From: Phoma sp. XZ068
Lineage: Eukaryota; Ascomycota; Dothideomycetes; Pleosporales; Didymellaceae
NCBI GenBank assembly: GCA_004835665.1
Contig: RBKR01000008.1
Span: forward strand, 1,116,001-1,180,000
DNA length: 64,000 nucleotides
Direction: 5' to 3'
In this document: piece after piece, positions 34,026 through 45,909 of the stretch
Position numbering within the stretch: the first letter of the stretch is position 1
Layout of the letters: every line of letters begins with the position of its first letter
Made by a program: the position numbers and the translations under genes
The notes under the pieces: generated by a model
Database searches by the model: none
Told to the model about the DNA's origin: nothing
What the model saw: the letters and a program-made list of their open reading frames with translations, nothing else

Positions 34026-36292
34026 CTATGGCCCTGCCTTCTTAATATGGAAGCGTTCTCCAATGACAACCCACTGAGCAACAGTGAACGCAAAACGCAT
34101 TGCGTTTGCATTCCTTTGTCTGAACGCCTTGTCGACAAGACCTCGGACCTTGTCCCATGCAATGAAGCCAAGTTGCTCGACTCTATCCTTGGTGAGCAGT
34201 CCAGCGAGCAGCTTCTGCAGAGGACCATCCTCTGGATACGTAGTCGGCGCAGAATATGGCTGTTTAATGTTAGGTCAATCGATATACTTTCCGTAACCTC
34301 GAAATGATAGCGTCGCTTACATGCTTCTTCCTCTTGTAAAGCTCCTCCGTAATGAAGGGTTTACTTGCTTCCCGTAAGATCCACTTTTCCACGAATCTCG
34401 CCTCTTCTGCATCCCACCTGATTTTGACGCTAGGAGGTAGTCCATTGACGTACTCAGCCAAGTGGTGGTCGAGGAACGGTGTTCGAGCTTCAATAGAATG
34501 CGCCATTTCTGTTCTGTCACCCAAACATGACAGGAATATGTTGGAGAGATGGCCTTTCTGCCATACATATAGCGCTGTATGGAGCGGGTGCCACTTTTCC
34601 ATCATCACATCCTTGACACGACCATCGACAGAGTTCGCAATGGTAAGCTGCGGGTCGCACGCGCCGTAGCAATTAGTCCAATCTGCAAACAGCGTATCGG
34701 CCGAGAAGGCAGTCATAGAAGACACAGTCGTTATGTCGTTAAGCATACGCCGAGGTAATGATGGGCCGCGATTGGTACCATCTGCGCCGATTGATTCGTA
34801 GTAAGCGGTGGCCTCCTTATCTGTTTGGGCGCATTGTGCCTCTCGGACATCTTCTGGAAGTGGATTCGATGGGTAGGCGAGGTCACTTTCGCGGAGGTAA
34901 TCAGGTAGGTACATTGGATAGCCACCAAACTGCTCGTCTGCACCTTCACCAGTTAAGACAACCTTGAAGCCAAGCTCTTGCGGCACCTCAGAAAGGGCGT
35001 ACTTCCCAACGTAGTTGAGATCAGGGTTATGATGCTCGCAATGCCACGTAGCATCTTCAAAGCGGGCGGCGAGCTCAGCCTCGGTCATGTGCTTCTTATA
35101 GTACTTGACGCCGAGATGGTCGGCTGTTCGGTTTGCGATCGCAGATTCATCAAACCCACTGTCTTCGTCAAAGGCGATACTAAAGCAGCTGACACGCTCA
35201 GTCTCTTTGTCATTGCCCATTCTCTCGCCCTGTTCTTTCACGAGATGAGTAACCATGCCAGCAATGACCGAGGAGTCAATACCACCACTCAAATAGACGC
35301 CTACCGGAACATCAGCTCGAAGACGCACGCGGGTTGCTTCGAGCATGTGCTTCCTGACACCTTCAATCATTTCTTGATCTGACCTTCGCTCTTTCAGAGT
35401 CTGAGCAGTGTTAGAGTATGGAGATACGGGTGAAGTATTAGGTGTACCTTGTGAGGATATTCGATATCCCAGTACGGTCGAGATTCGATGTTATCGAAGG
35501 ACTGGCAAGTGATGTAGTGACCTGGACGGACCTGAGATAATTAGTCCCACCTTTCATCCAAATATTGCCGTTTCTTTACTTTTCTAACGCCTTTGAAAAT
35601 GGTGCGAGCGTCGTGATTCCATCCTGACTCTTTCAGACTTGCAACATCCCACTCCGGTTTCCAGCCGAGTGGAAGGAATGCCTTTGCTTCAGCAGCAACT
35701 AATAGCTTGTTGTCGACGAATGTGTAAAATAACGGCTTGATCCCGTAGCGATCTCTTGCTGCGATAAACAATTGAGAGTGCGCATCATAGATGCACAGTG
35801 CAAATTCCCCACGAAGTTTGCCGAGGAAGGACAATCCGTGATACTTGTACAGCGCAATCACGATCTCGCAATCACTGCGACTTTTGAACTTGTAGCCTAT
35901 CTTTTCGACTAACGATGCACGGATAGCCTCATGGTCGTAGAGTTCGCCATTCACGACTGCGTGAATGTTGTTGTCTTCATCGTGGAATGGTTGAGTACCA
36001 TCGGAGGAAAGGTCATTAATTGCCAGCCTTACATGACCAAAAGCTACATTGAGTATCAGTAGATGCTCTCGAATACCATTTGTGTTTATTGCAGGTTTCG
36101 AGGAGGTTGCGAGGACAGAGTACCAACTTTGTTATCAGGGCTGATCCATTGGCCTCTCGAATCAGGACCACGATGCTTGATCAGCTCAAGACTGTCGTCC
36201 AGCTGCTTTGCCAATGTCTTCGGATCGTCAAGGCAGTCGTCTGTGTGTCCCTGTGCGCGATCGAGGCTGATGATGCAGCTAATGCCACACAT
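34026..36292 (-). CDS. Asparagine synthetase, glutamine-hydrolysing (AsnB-like long form)
   Basis: Exons 36292..36124, 36043..35580, 35531..35448, 35400..34321, 34259..34026; phases agree throughout, giving 676 aa. The N-terminal glutaminase domain starts MCGIS with nucleophile Cys2 and includes HRGPDSRG and VVNGELYD. The synthetase domain has the pyrophosphatase loop SGGIDSS at residues 277-283 and GEGADEQFGGY. It makes asparagine from aspartate, glutamine and ATP in the family. Typical fungal Asn1 is about 570-580 aa, so this longer type, closer in layout to bacterial AsnB proteins, may be a second copy with another amidation substrate (inference). Confidence 0.88.
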
Positions 36293-37451
36293 GATGGTGA
36301 GCAATTTAGCGGAACAGACGTAAATCCTGTAAAGGCCATTTGTGGTGCAATACTGCTGGTTTTGGCCCCTTGCAGCCATCGTCGTGTCAATGATGCAACT
36401 TCGCATGACGTATTGAGATAAGATAAGGATGGCCCTAGGCTATGTTGTCTTAGCCTCCACTCTAACAGCAGAAGTATCTCCTTAGTCTTAAGGTGATACT
36501 TTTCCTTTCAAAAATACATACGACAGATTTTCTTCACCTGCGGTGGCAGCGTGACTGTTACAAAAGGATATCAAGAAGTTATCAGAAGCCGGACATTTCG
36601 TATATATCGAAGGGCATTTGAGTTCGTGCGGATACACATCGGCTGCTTGTGCCTCCAGAAACTACCCTATCTTCCTCCCATGTTCGACGCACGAATGTGT
36701 AGTTCGAGGCCAGTGGCATCCGATCTTGCCCTAAGATTGTTGACAACGCACCATTTCATCTGGGTCCAAGTTCTCCTTGCCATGCAATGACTTCCATATA
36801 TACCTTCTTCAACTCGAGAATGCGGTGCATCGGCTAACTGATCTTCTTTTCAAGAGAGTAATCCATGACAAGGAGGTTTTGAATAAGGCATTTCTGTTCA
36901 GGGGCAGCTGCAGCACCCTTTTTCTGTTTTGACGAAACTTGGGAGGGCAAGATACGATGGCGAAGTGTACCTGCGAGGTCTCGGTGTTTGCCTTTATGCC
37001 TGGATACTCAAGCGGCAACAGTCAATCCACGTATGTTATCATGTCCACACCGGAAACGTTTATGCAGGACAAGTACTCAGACTTTGTTGCAAACTTCAGG
37101 AGGCAAGCGCAGTAGCACTGATTTCGGGCGCAGATGAGGACCAGTGATGTCGAGAAAATGTAAGATTGAGGTGTGATGCTTTGATGCTATTGATGCATAG
37201 ATATGTCCAAAAGTGGAGAAAACGCTGCTGTCCTTGATCTAGGATCCCTCCAAGCCAGTGGAACGCCCTGTAAATGCCCATAATTCCATGTCTTCCCTTC
37301 AAATTCAATCCGTCCCTAATGGTATCCAAAGAAGTTCGTAGCCCCAACGTCTCGGATAGAATGGCGCGCCATCCTGTTCCGCTCGTAGGGTTCTATATCC
37401 GCCGCGTGCTGTTACACGCATTTCCGGGTGATAATTTGGTTTGAGAAGCAT
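36293..37451. other. Intergenic
   Basis: About 1.16 kb upstream of the asparagine synthetase and downstream of the 66-residue protein gene. Short open frames lack domains. Nothing is claimed. Confidence 0.45.
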
Positions 37452-37707
37452 CTAAGCGAACTCGAAGCGCTCGTTGCAGTGCGACATCTCACGGAAGCAG
37501 TGAGGGCAGAGGTTGAGGCCTTGTGCGGTCAAAGCTGCGGTAGCTCCGTGGAGAGTCTGGCGAGTAGACTCAGTGGGGACAGTCGAGGCAGGGGTAGGTG
37601 CCGACGATGGACCCGCAGGGGTTGAAGCGATGGAGTCTACATCAGTGGTTAGTATAAGATTGGGGAGCTTGTAGTTGAATTCGAGGCTTACCCTTGAAGG
37701 AAGGCAT
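37452..37707 (-). CDS. Small 66-residue protein with C-terminal Cys/His motif (unrecognised)
   Basis: Exons 37707..37692 (16 bases) and 37636..37452; intron 37691..37637 has a GTAAGC donor, a TACTAAC-type branch site and a TGTAG acceptor. The product begins MPSFKDSIASTPAGPSSAP, continues with a Ser/Thr/Pro/Ala-rich stretch, then ATAALTAQGLNL, and ends with CPHCFREMSHCNERFEFA. Four Cys/His residues in CPHC-x5-HC spacing could bind a metal. Codons are strongly biased towards C- and T-ending forms as in highly expressed fungal genes. A TATA box sits 115 bp upstream. I do not recognise the family and assign no function. Because the first coding exon is so short it is easily missed by ORF scans. 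Confidence 0.72.
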
Positions 37708-38631
37708 AGTGAGGCAGTTGATGATAGAAGATGGCTATATGAAGTTCGGGTAGTTGGTAGGATTGATATTTTGAGATCTCAGATGTCGTGGAGTGACTAG
37801 ATGCAAGATGCGAAGATGTCCTACTTATACAGGTTTTCGCCACCCTTTCCTTCTATGATACAACCAAACTGTTACACTTGGCGACAAATCTGCGCAAAGA
37901 ATCTACTCCGGCTTGTCCCTAGCTCTGATCGAACGACATGACGATGATGGTGGAATGTCGGTGGCGCCGTTGCCTCAACGCTAAGTGGAGTGATAATAAC
38001 GTGTGTCCCACTTTTACCCGCAAGCGCTCAAGGATTTTCAGACCGGAAACTAACATTACTGCTAGGAAGTCCACCGATGCCCTCGATATTATTCGACCTT
38101 ATTAAGATCAAGTCAAGTCCTGAAATCGAAAGTGTCTCGCGCCTTCCCAACAATTTCGGGTTCGAGCAGCTGTATGCGGCGAATGCAGGCATCTCGCCTC
38201 GTGTCTTGCGGCTGCGGCTGAATGGTCGCCGGTTCCACGCTAGCAAGCAGCCTTGCTCAATGTTTGCTCATTGCACACATATGAATTCCAACATATTGCT
38301 GGCTCCGGATCGCCCACGTGTACCGGGACTAACTAGGTATTGTCGGCTCTATCCGATATATTCTGTTACCGCGGATACTTACGCTCGGGCCGGGTTTTCG
38401 ATACGTGCTCTGCGTGTCTTCGAATGGGGCATCTTTACATGTCTTATCCGGCAAACCATTGAGCGGTGAGCAAGCCAGATCAACAAGCACATCCAACCTT
38501 TACATTTTTCTCCCTCCCGCATTGACTGCAGCGTTGTTTTCCATCTCTGACTTGGGTGTCGAATTGCGTGAACAACTCCAGCAAGCAGCACCATTGCTTT
38601 CCTCAGCCCAAATGTGGACAAAGAAAGATTT
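37708..38631. other. Intergenic, includes promoter of the 66-residue protein gene
   Basis: About 920 bp. The open frame at 37990-38469 shows no domain. The TATA box at 37822-37829 is listed separately. Confidence 0.45.
37822..37829 (-). promoter_or_regulatory. TATA box of the 66-residue protein gene
   Basis: On the minus strand the sequence is TATAAGTA, 115 bp upstream of the start at 37707, followed by a CA/CT-rich leader. This supports the tiny gene as a transcription unit. Confidence 0.55.
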
Positions 38632-39249
38632 TCATTCCAAAACAACAGTGCGATGGAAGATCACGTCGCATACGGGAGAAGTAGCTTTGATGATCCTCCG
38701 CCTCATCTCCGCCTCGTCCTTAGTAGCTGTTGACAAGTGGTCGTCCTCCTCACCCCATGCCGGTACCCGTACTTGCCAGAAAACGGCAACTTGCTTCAGA
38801 CCAGTGAACCGTACGAGCAAGTCTATCCATGTCCTTGACAGTATGATATTTGCCGGCATATACGAGCAAAGATGCAGATTACGGACCTGGGCCAGCTGTT
38901 CATGCAAATGATCCAGCCACACAGGAGACAACGGCTTCTCTCCACACAGGAATATGTTCAGGCTATAAGGCAAGAATCTTGCTTCAGCATAAACTTGTCG
39001 GCAGGTGTATAATAGGCCAAGGAATTTAGACGGTTTGTCCGCTCTACGGCTTCCCATAGTCTGGTAAGGGTTAGAGGTGACAGGCCAGAAGTCAGCCTCC
39101 ACGCTGTCGTCTCGTCGAAGGCTTGGTCTTATCGTAATGACCCAACCTTGGAAGACGTGTTCGTAAATCTGGTTTCTAAGTTCGGCAGGTAGGGATAGGA
39201 AGGAAGACGCCACTTGCATTCGTTGTGCCCTTTTCGAAGGAGTCAGCAC
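38632..39249 (-). CDS. F-box-like (LPxELR-N-x-IY) domain protein
   Basis: Single exon, 205 aa. Residues 18-32 read FLSLPAELRNQIYEHV, the short F-box-like/2EXR-type helix very common in filamentous fungi, followed by LLYTCRQVYAEARFLPYS, the second conserved block of this group. The remainder (LDHLHEQLAQVRNLHL and LVRFTGLKQVAVFWQ) is leucine-repeat-like. Some relatives may act as substrate receptors for SCF ubiquitin ligases, but most are uncharacterised. No close functional neighbour is evident. Confidence 0.78.
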   Translation of the reverse strand: MLTPSKRAQRMQVASSFLSLPAELRNQIYEHVFQGWVITIRPSLRRDDSVEADFWPVTSNPYQTMGSRRADKPSKFLGLLYTCRQVYAEARFLPYSLNIFLCGEKPLSPVWLDHLHEQLAQVRNLHLCSYMPANIILSRTWIDLLVRFTGLKQVAVFWQVRVPAWGEEDDHLSTATKDEAEMRRRIIKATSPVCDVIFHRTVVLE

Positions 39250-39802
39250 GGTCTGTTCCAGAACTTGTCAATTAGAACTAAACTTGCATCTCCAATGTTT
39301 GGTGCTTTGTCAATATACCGGGTATTAGGTAGGTGTTGGCAATTCAAGCATTACCAAGGTCGGGACGAGTTTCGCGTATTGTTGCAGCTTTGTGACGGAA
39401 ATCGCACGAGGTCCGAGGTCATGCTTCAGAAGCAGAGAGCCAGACTCAGACCATTTAGGGCGATCCAATACGGAGGAGCGCGAACGCTTTTGTACTCAGT
39501 TTTTCATCGCTGCCGTTTCCGGCACCAATCGCGATATTGACGCGGGGTGACCGGACTTGGAGGTAGCTTGGGAAAGAAAACAACCCAACTGTTATCTTCA
39601 AGTGTTCCGTCGCGTACCCAGACCCACGAGAACAAGGGTGTGGTCTTTACTTAGAGAATGGTGGAGGTGAGGATGCAAGGTGGGGCGCCTCGCCGGTTGC
39701 GTGTAACTGCCCCTCCGCTAACTTCTGACGCCCCCGCAGATACGTTTAAGGGAACCCGCGAGATTGATTTCTCAACACTGCAACTACAGAATCAGTTACG
39801 AG
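39250..39802. other. Divergent promoter region
   Basis: About 550 bp between the F-box-like and iron-dehydrogenase genes. Nothing recognisable. Confidence 0.45.
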
Positions 39803-41281
39803 ATGGCGCTCCCGGGCCATTCTCAGGAGGCCGGTTGTGATACCTCGACGACGGGCATGTATCGAGCTTCGCCCACTAAACTGATGTTATATGGCAATGG
39901 TCAGTCCTCCATACCTAGGGACTCTCTGCAACTGGCACTATTAACGGTTCAGTTCAGGCACTACCGGACAGCTCAAAAGTGTAATAACACAGCTTGGTGG
40001 CACGAAGGCGTTTGTCGTTACTGGTCGATCTCTTTATGAGAAGACACCCGTCATCAAAAATGTTGAAAAGCAACTGGATCACATGCATGGGGGTACTTAC
40101 TATAAAATAGGACAACATGCGTAGGTTTGGACAAGGTGGTGAGACACCCTAAGGCTGAACACTTGCAGGCCTATACAACTCATTCGAGAAGCGACCGCAA
40201 TGATGTCAGAGTCAGGCTGCGATATACTTGTTTCTGTAGGAGGTGGTTCTCCAATCGATTCAGCGAAGGCCATTGCCCACAATCTCCACAAAGAGACTGG
40301 AAAGTGGATTCCTAGCATTGCGGTGCCTACAACCCTCAGTGTAGCAGAGACGACCCAAAATGCCGGCTTCACTACTGATGAGGGACACAAGATTGCTGTG
40401 AGCGATCCCGAACAGGTGCCGAAAGGTGAGGATTCTGTCCCCATTCCCATGGGACAAGTGCTGATCTCCAATCTCATTCAAGCCGTTATTTACGATGGTG
40501 AAAATGCCTTGCACACACCCGAGGACCTGTGGTTAAGCACGGGAGTAGGTTATCAGCTCTTATTACGATGCTGAAAGCGCACTGCTAATAGTCACACAGA
40601 TGCGAGCGCTTGATCACGCCGTTGAGCTGATGTACCATCCTCTTGCGTCCGAGATACCAACAAAGCGATTGTGTCTCGAAGCGATCAAGGACCTGTTCAC
40701 GTACCTACCACAATCAAAAGCCAATCCTGACGATGCCGAAATTCGTACGAAGCTCTTCCTCGCATGCTACGCTTCTCTCTTCCCATTCTTGTTTAGCGGC
40801 GGTGTTGGCTTAAGCCATAGCATCGGCCACGCCATTGGAGCCACTTACGCCATCCCTCATGGTATCACGAGTTGTCTGAGTCTCGCCCCAGTCGTGCGCC
40901 TGAAAGCGAGCAACCCCAGCGAGGCGAAGCAGATTGCTAGGATTATACCATACATCAACAAGCAAAGCACAGGTGAAGACAGCAAAGATGCACAGGTGGT
41001 CGCAGATGCCATTGCCAGCTTGGTCGAGGAGCTTGGCCTAAAGACAACGTTGACGGCTGTAGGTCTAGTTCATCCATTGGTACTACGGAAGACTGACATC
41101 ATGCAGTACAATGTCCCTGCTGGTGAAGAGGAAGAGGATGATATTGCATCTCGGGCTCTGCACGGGAACAAAGACCACAAAGATTTCGCGAACTGTAAGA
41201 GGCCTGTATTATTATTTCCTTCTGTCTGATGGCTGACCCCTCGGAACTCTAGTGAAACAAATCATCAAAAGCCTCTACTAA
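39803..41281 (+). CDS. Iron-containing alcohol dehydrogenase, maleylacetate reductase type
   Basis: Seven exons: 39803..39899, 39958..40120, 40169..40425, 40483..40544, 40600..41058, 41107..41194, 41253..41281; phases agree, 384 aa. The NAD(P)-binding loop VGGGSPIDSAKAIAHN (G111-S114) and the region H266-S-I-G-H270 with H280 (IPHG) match the metal-binding block of group III dehydrogenases. RALDHAVE and LFSGGVGLSHSIGHAIGA place it near maleylacetate reductases, which reduce maleylacetate to 3-oxoadipate with NADH in hydroxyquinol catabolism; many members of that branch need no metal. The next gene downstream on the same strand is a CoA-transferase that could take the product. Confidence 0.83.
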
Positions 41282-41832
41282 GCAGTCTTTGGTTTCTGTA
41301 AAGACAACGCGCGCGATACGTGCGTGTGCGACGAGGCGCGTAGTAGAACACGGTGTCACATGGTTGACTATCATGAACTATTCTTCAACATGGAAAACAT
41401 GTCCTTATCCGCGCCCAATATCTTCTTCCGATTCGGCAAGTAGCCAATCATACCGGTGCGACGGGACATTTCCGAGCACTATGCGGCTAAGTTCTTATCC
41501 GCGGTAAGTGTCGACCCTTTTCCGACTCCATAGCTCTACCGGGGTCGGCACGGCAAGTGTATCGGTGGTCCGAATACAGTTAGCCCCATGATGCAAGTCC
41601 AATAGCTCGTTGTGGGGAGCTCCAGGTCGCGAAACAAAAAGATAGAATTGCCCACTGTCGCGCTGCGTCCCCAGATACCCCGTTTGCAATTGTTGTGGAG
41701 CTGAAGCTTGGTCCCTCGCATTTTAACAGCACCAATCTCAAGCTCATCGATAAGAATATACATTGTCGAAACACTACCAAGTCTATCGCCAATAACTTTC
41801 AGTCCGCTTAATCGCAACTGACAACCTTCACA
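41282..41832. other. Intergenic, promoter of the CoA-transferase gene
   Basis: About 550 bp. Nothing recognisable. Confidence 0.45.
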
Positions 41833-43471
41833 ATGCAACGCACATTCCACTTTGCGGGTCGCCGGAATGGCAAGGTTATGCGATTCTTCTCCACCACAGC
41901 AGCACGACCTGCAATCAACAAGATCTTCCCATCCGCACAAGAAGCCATCAAGGACCTGAAGTCGGATTCCACATTACTGGTCGGTGGCTTCGGCTTCTCC
42001 GGAGTACCAAACACACTAATCAACGAGCTTCGCGACCGATCAGATATCCAGAACCTTACCGTCGTGAGTAACAATGCCGGTATGCCGGGCGTTGGTCTCG
42101 GCCAGCTTCTGGAGACAAAGCAAATTGGTACTATGATCGCAAGTTACATCGGTGACAACAAAGTCTTCGAGCAGATGTACTTGAAGGGTCAGCTCAGCCT
42201 GGAGTTGACACCCCAAGGTACCATTGCAGAGAAGTGCGCTGCTGGTGCAGCAGGTGTTCCCGCTTTCTACACACCAGCAGCATATGGCACAATAGGTATA
42301 TTTGGAATCACTGCCTGGATAATCTTGCACTTACTTACATTTTTTCAGTACAAACCGGCGAGCTCCCCGTTCGCTATAACACCGATGGCACAATTGCGAA
42401 AATGGCACCACCAAAGGAAACCCGCGAGTTCAACGGCAAATCCTACATCCTCGAAGAAGCCATTTTCGGTGACTACGCCTTCGTCAAGGTCGCCAAAGCC
42501 GACCGCCTCGGTAACTGCCAGTTCCGTAAGGCACAGAACAACTTCAACGAAGCCATGGGCAAGAACGCAAAGATCACCATCGTTGAGGCTGACGAGATTG
42601 TCGAGGATGGAGAGATTGCGCCAGAGGATATCCACCTCCAGGGTATCTATGTCAAGAGGGTAATTAAGAGCACAGAGGGCAAGCAGATCGAGAGGACAGT
42701 GTTCTACAAGAGCCCCGAGGAGCAGAAGGCAGCTATCTCAGAGGGTAGCTCTGAGGCAAGCCAGAAGCGCGAGCGCATCATCAAGCGCGCCGCCCAAGAG
42801 CTGAAGGATGGCATGTACGTCAACCTCGGCATTGGTATGCCTCTTGCTGCTCCCGCCTTCCTTCCAGAGGGCACTGAAATCATCCTCGAGTCCGAGAACG
42901 GTATCCTGGGTATGGGCCGCTACCCCAAGCCTGGCGAGGAGGATCCAGATCTCATCAACGCCGGAAAGGAGACTGTCACTCTCAACAGCGGAGCATCTGT
43001 TTTCGGAAGCCACGAGAGCTTTGGAATGATTAGGTCTGGAAGGATCGATGTTGCCATGCTCGGCGCCATGCAGGTCAACCAGTACGGAGGTATGTCACTT
43101 ACGCTTAGTTCCATGCCTGAATCTCGCAGCTGACACGTATAGATCTCGCAAACTTCATGCTTCCCGGAAAAGTCAAGGGCATCGGCGGCGCAATGGACCT
43201 CGTCGCAAACCCCACACAGACCAAGGTCATCGTCACGATGGAGCACGTCGACAAGAAGGGCAATCCCAAGATTCTCAACCAGTGCACTTTCCCTCTTACT
43301 GGACCTAAGTGCGTGTCGACTATCATCACAGACCTTGCAGTCTTTGATGTCGACCGTGTCGAGGGCCTAACACTCAGGGAACACGCCAAAGGCGTTACTG
43401 TTGATGAAATCAAGGCAAAGACTGAGGCACCATTCAAGGTTGCTGAGGATTTGAAGGAGATGGACATTTAG
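41833..43471 (+). CDS. Succinyl-CoA:3-oxoacid CoA-transferase (SCOT type), mitochondrial
   Basis: Exons 41833..42295, 42349..43089, 43143..43471, 510 aa, alpha and beta halves fused as in eukaryotes. A mitochondrial presequence is visible (RRNGKVMRFFSTTAARP, Arg/Ser-rich, no acids). The alpha half has LLVGGFGFSGVPNTLI; the beta half has the catalytic glutamate E337 in the SENGILGMG motif and GGAMDL. The family moves CoA from succinyl-CoA to acetoacetate or, in some fungi and bacteria, to 3-oxoadipate. Because the preceding gene is maleylacetate-reductase-like, 3-oxoadipate is a reasonable alternative substrate here (inference). Confidence 0.92.
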
Positions 43472-43702
43472 TTTGGAAGGTAAAAGTGAAGCATCTTGTA
43501 TCATGGACAGCATTGGCGTTCCGGCTTTGTATAGACCTAGAGTCCCTCCAGCATCTTGCTGCCAATAAAATAGCATAACGTCACCCTGACATCCTCGCAT
43601 ATCCGACTTATCAACCTTACGCGGACTTTGATTGTTCTACTGAAAGCTCTGAATTCCCAGCAAGGCGAATCACGGCTGTCCTGGCTTGTCTTAGCCCTTC
43701 TT

Positions 43703-45423
43703 TCATAGATATGTATCCCTTAGTTTGTCGATAAGCAAGTCCACAGCAATGTTGGTGTACTTAACGATGGGAGCAGCAGTCGCCCAAAACATGGTGGCTG
43801 GAATCATGCCGATGGCAGTAACGAAAGGGGGCTGCTGTGTGTACAGGATGAGCTGCTTCTGGGTGTCGTCCGTGGCTGATTTTGTAGTAGCTTTTGCTTC
43901 GCTGCCCGCCTCGTGTGGGCTAGCGTTCGTGAATGTTGGGGCCTGACAAGGTTTGCTCCGTTCGTCATCATGGTAAGAAACAAGTAGTGTGTCTTTGCTA
44001 GCCTTGAATGATTCCATTCCTTCCAAGTCTGCTAGAGCAGATTGCGCGGGTGATGTGCTTAGGTGTTCCGACTTTGGAGCTACAGGCTGTAACTCCTGGC
44101 CCAACGAACCGGTGTTGTCTTCCACATCGATAGCGATCCCAGCAGCCTCGATGATTTCTTGAGGTAGAGTGGTGTTGCGATGACGCTTGTAGGGAGGGTT
44201 TTCTTTGCCTTTGAATTGCTTGAAGTAGCCTAGCGTTTCAACAACATTTTGGTTGGTAGTGAACTGGATATGGGCACCGGCTGGAGTCTTGGTAGCAGCG
44301 ATTGGAGTGTTCGGAATTATTACCGTTGCTTCTTCTGGTTTCCGGGATAATGGAAAGACAGGTATGGTGTGCGCTTTAGACCCGGCAACGCTGCTTGGCG
44401 AGGTCTGCTGTTTGTTGTCAGCATAACCGAACAGTTAGGTGAACGTTGACATGATTGATCTTGGTATACCTTCATGTATTGTGCACCAGGTTTATGGAGG
44501 CCGTTGCCTTCGTTTCCTGTGTCAAGCCCATCAAGATCGGGATGAAGAGTGCATGCAGCCTTATCTCGCAGTGCACTGGAATTCGGAAGGGAACTGCCAG
44601 GCACTTCCTCGCTTTCTGCACGCTCGTGTTCCAAGCGCTCATCTTCCAGCACTTTCTCCAAGGACAGGCGAATGTGGTTCAGCTGCTTAAGATCATCGCT
44701 TAAGGGCCGGTGATCTGGACAGCCAGTGCCCAATTCCAACGGAAGTGCTGGCGGGGCACGACTGCCGCGCACATTTATGACATCTTCGATGATATCGGTT
44801 TTTGTGTCCTCGACTGGGTCGTTATGCGTTTGATAGTGCTGCTTGGTCTTCCGCTTCTTCACGACAGATGGGCGTCGACCGCTGTATATCAGTCTGTCTC
44901 TCTCATCGTGAGTTGAGACGCTTTCCTGTAGCCGACGATTAGAGCTGGAAGTCGTTGGTGAGGCAGGGTCGCCGATTGGATTCGTCTTGTTCCTAGTCTT
45001 GACGTCCTCCAAGCCCTCACTTAGCTCCATGCTGTCGTCCTCATCCTCGTCACCGAAATCTGTAGCTTCATCGGCGACAATATCATCTTCCTTCATGCGG
45101 CCCTTCACAGTGCTAAGAGAGTGGCGGAAAGCGTTCGGGAACAACTGCTCAAACGAGGCGAGATGGCTTGGAGTAGGAGGAGAGCTGTTGTCGACACCGC
45201 GCAGGATTTTCTTCAGAGCGCGGCAGTCGGCAGGCGAGAATGACGAATTTACAGAGCCCCTGCGCGGTGGTGAAGCTGGCAGGTTATCGTTGCCGTGCGA
45301 TTGAAGGCTGGCATCTAATGGGAGTGAGTGAAGTAGATTGTCAGAGCCTGTGATAGCATCCGAAGTGCAATTTTCTAACGGCGCGGAGCGCGAAGCCTCG
45401 GCCGGTTGACTCAGTCTGGCCAT
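43703..45423 (-). CDS. Unrecognised protein with C-terminal hydrophobic segment
   Basis: Exons 45423..44470 and 44407..43703 (62-bp intron, phase 0), 552 aa. I do not recognise the family. The N-terminal half is polar and Ser-rich with ALKKILRGVDNSSPPTP and an acidic patch (DFGDEDEDDSMELSE); there is a short basic stretch (VVKKRKTKQHY) that could be a nuclear signal, and a Leu/Glu-rich helix (NHIRLSLEKVLEDERLEHERAE). Near the C-terminus PPFVTAIGMIPATMFWATAAPIV is hydrophobic and could be a membrane anchor close to the end. A fungal-specific nuclear or envelope protein is possible; this is inference only. Confidence 0.68.
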
Positions 45424-45909
45424 TGTGTTGAGGTGATTTCGATGTCGTTAAGGAAAGGTGAGCAGCGTTTATGAGGAGGCGAGTGTACGACGGAATGGGA
45501 AGGAAAGCGAACAAACAAACAAATAAACAACTCGAGCAACCTTCACTTCACAAAGCACACACGTCCACACAACTGATAGCTACGCTGGGGCCAAAGTGAA
45601 GAATGTAGTTGCGAAATGGTGGGCATCTTATGTTTGATCGTCTTTTCAACTGCATATTGCCAGTCGCAAGTATCTATCCGTTCACATCACATCGACGATC
45701 TATGTCGATCTGCAGTGCCAACTTAGATCCCGGCAGACTGGTCACACTTGTTCTAGACAGTGCTAATCTCAGAGCTTGATGTTGTGATGCTAGGAAAGCT
45801 TCAGGATGGACAGCGGTCGGTATGCCGTAGTGTGAGCGTATCGATGCTCTACCGGGATGTTGAAGGCCCTTCATCAGCAACTATGCCTCTGGTAGTCCTG
45901 AAGGGCGAC
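45424..45909. other. Intergenic
   Basis: About 490 bp including the promoter of the preceding gene, with a CAAA-type microsatellite near 45510-45535. No gene seen. Confidence 0.45.

Noticed and set aside
37990..38469. Open frame of 159 codons on the plus strand
   Set aside because: Composition is not coding-like, no domain is visible and it lies in the upstream region of the 66-residue protein gene.
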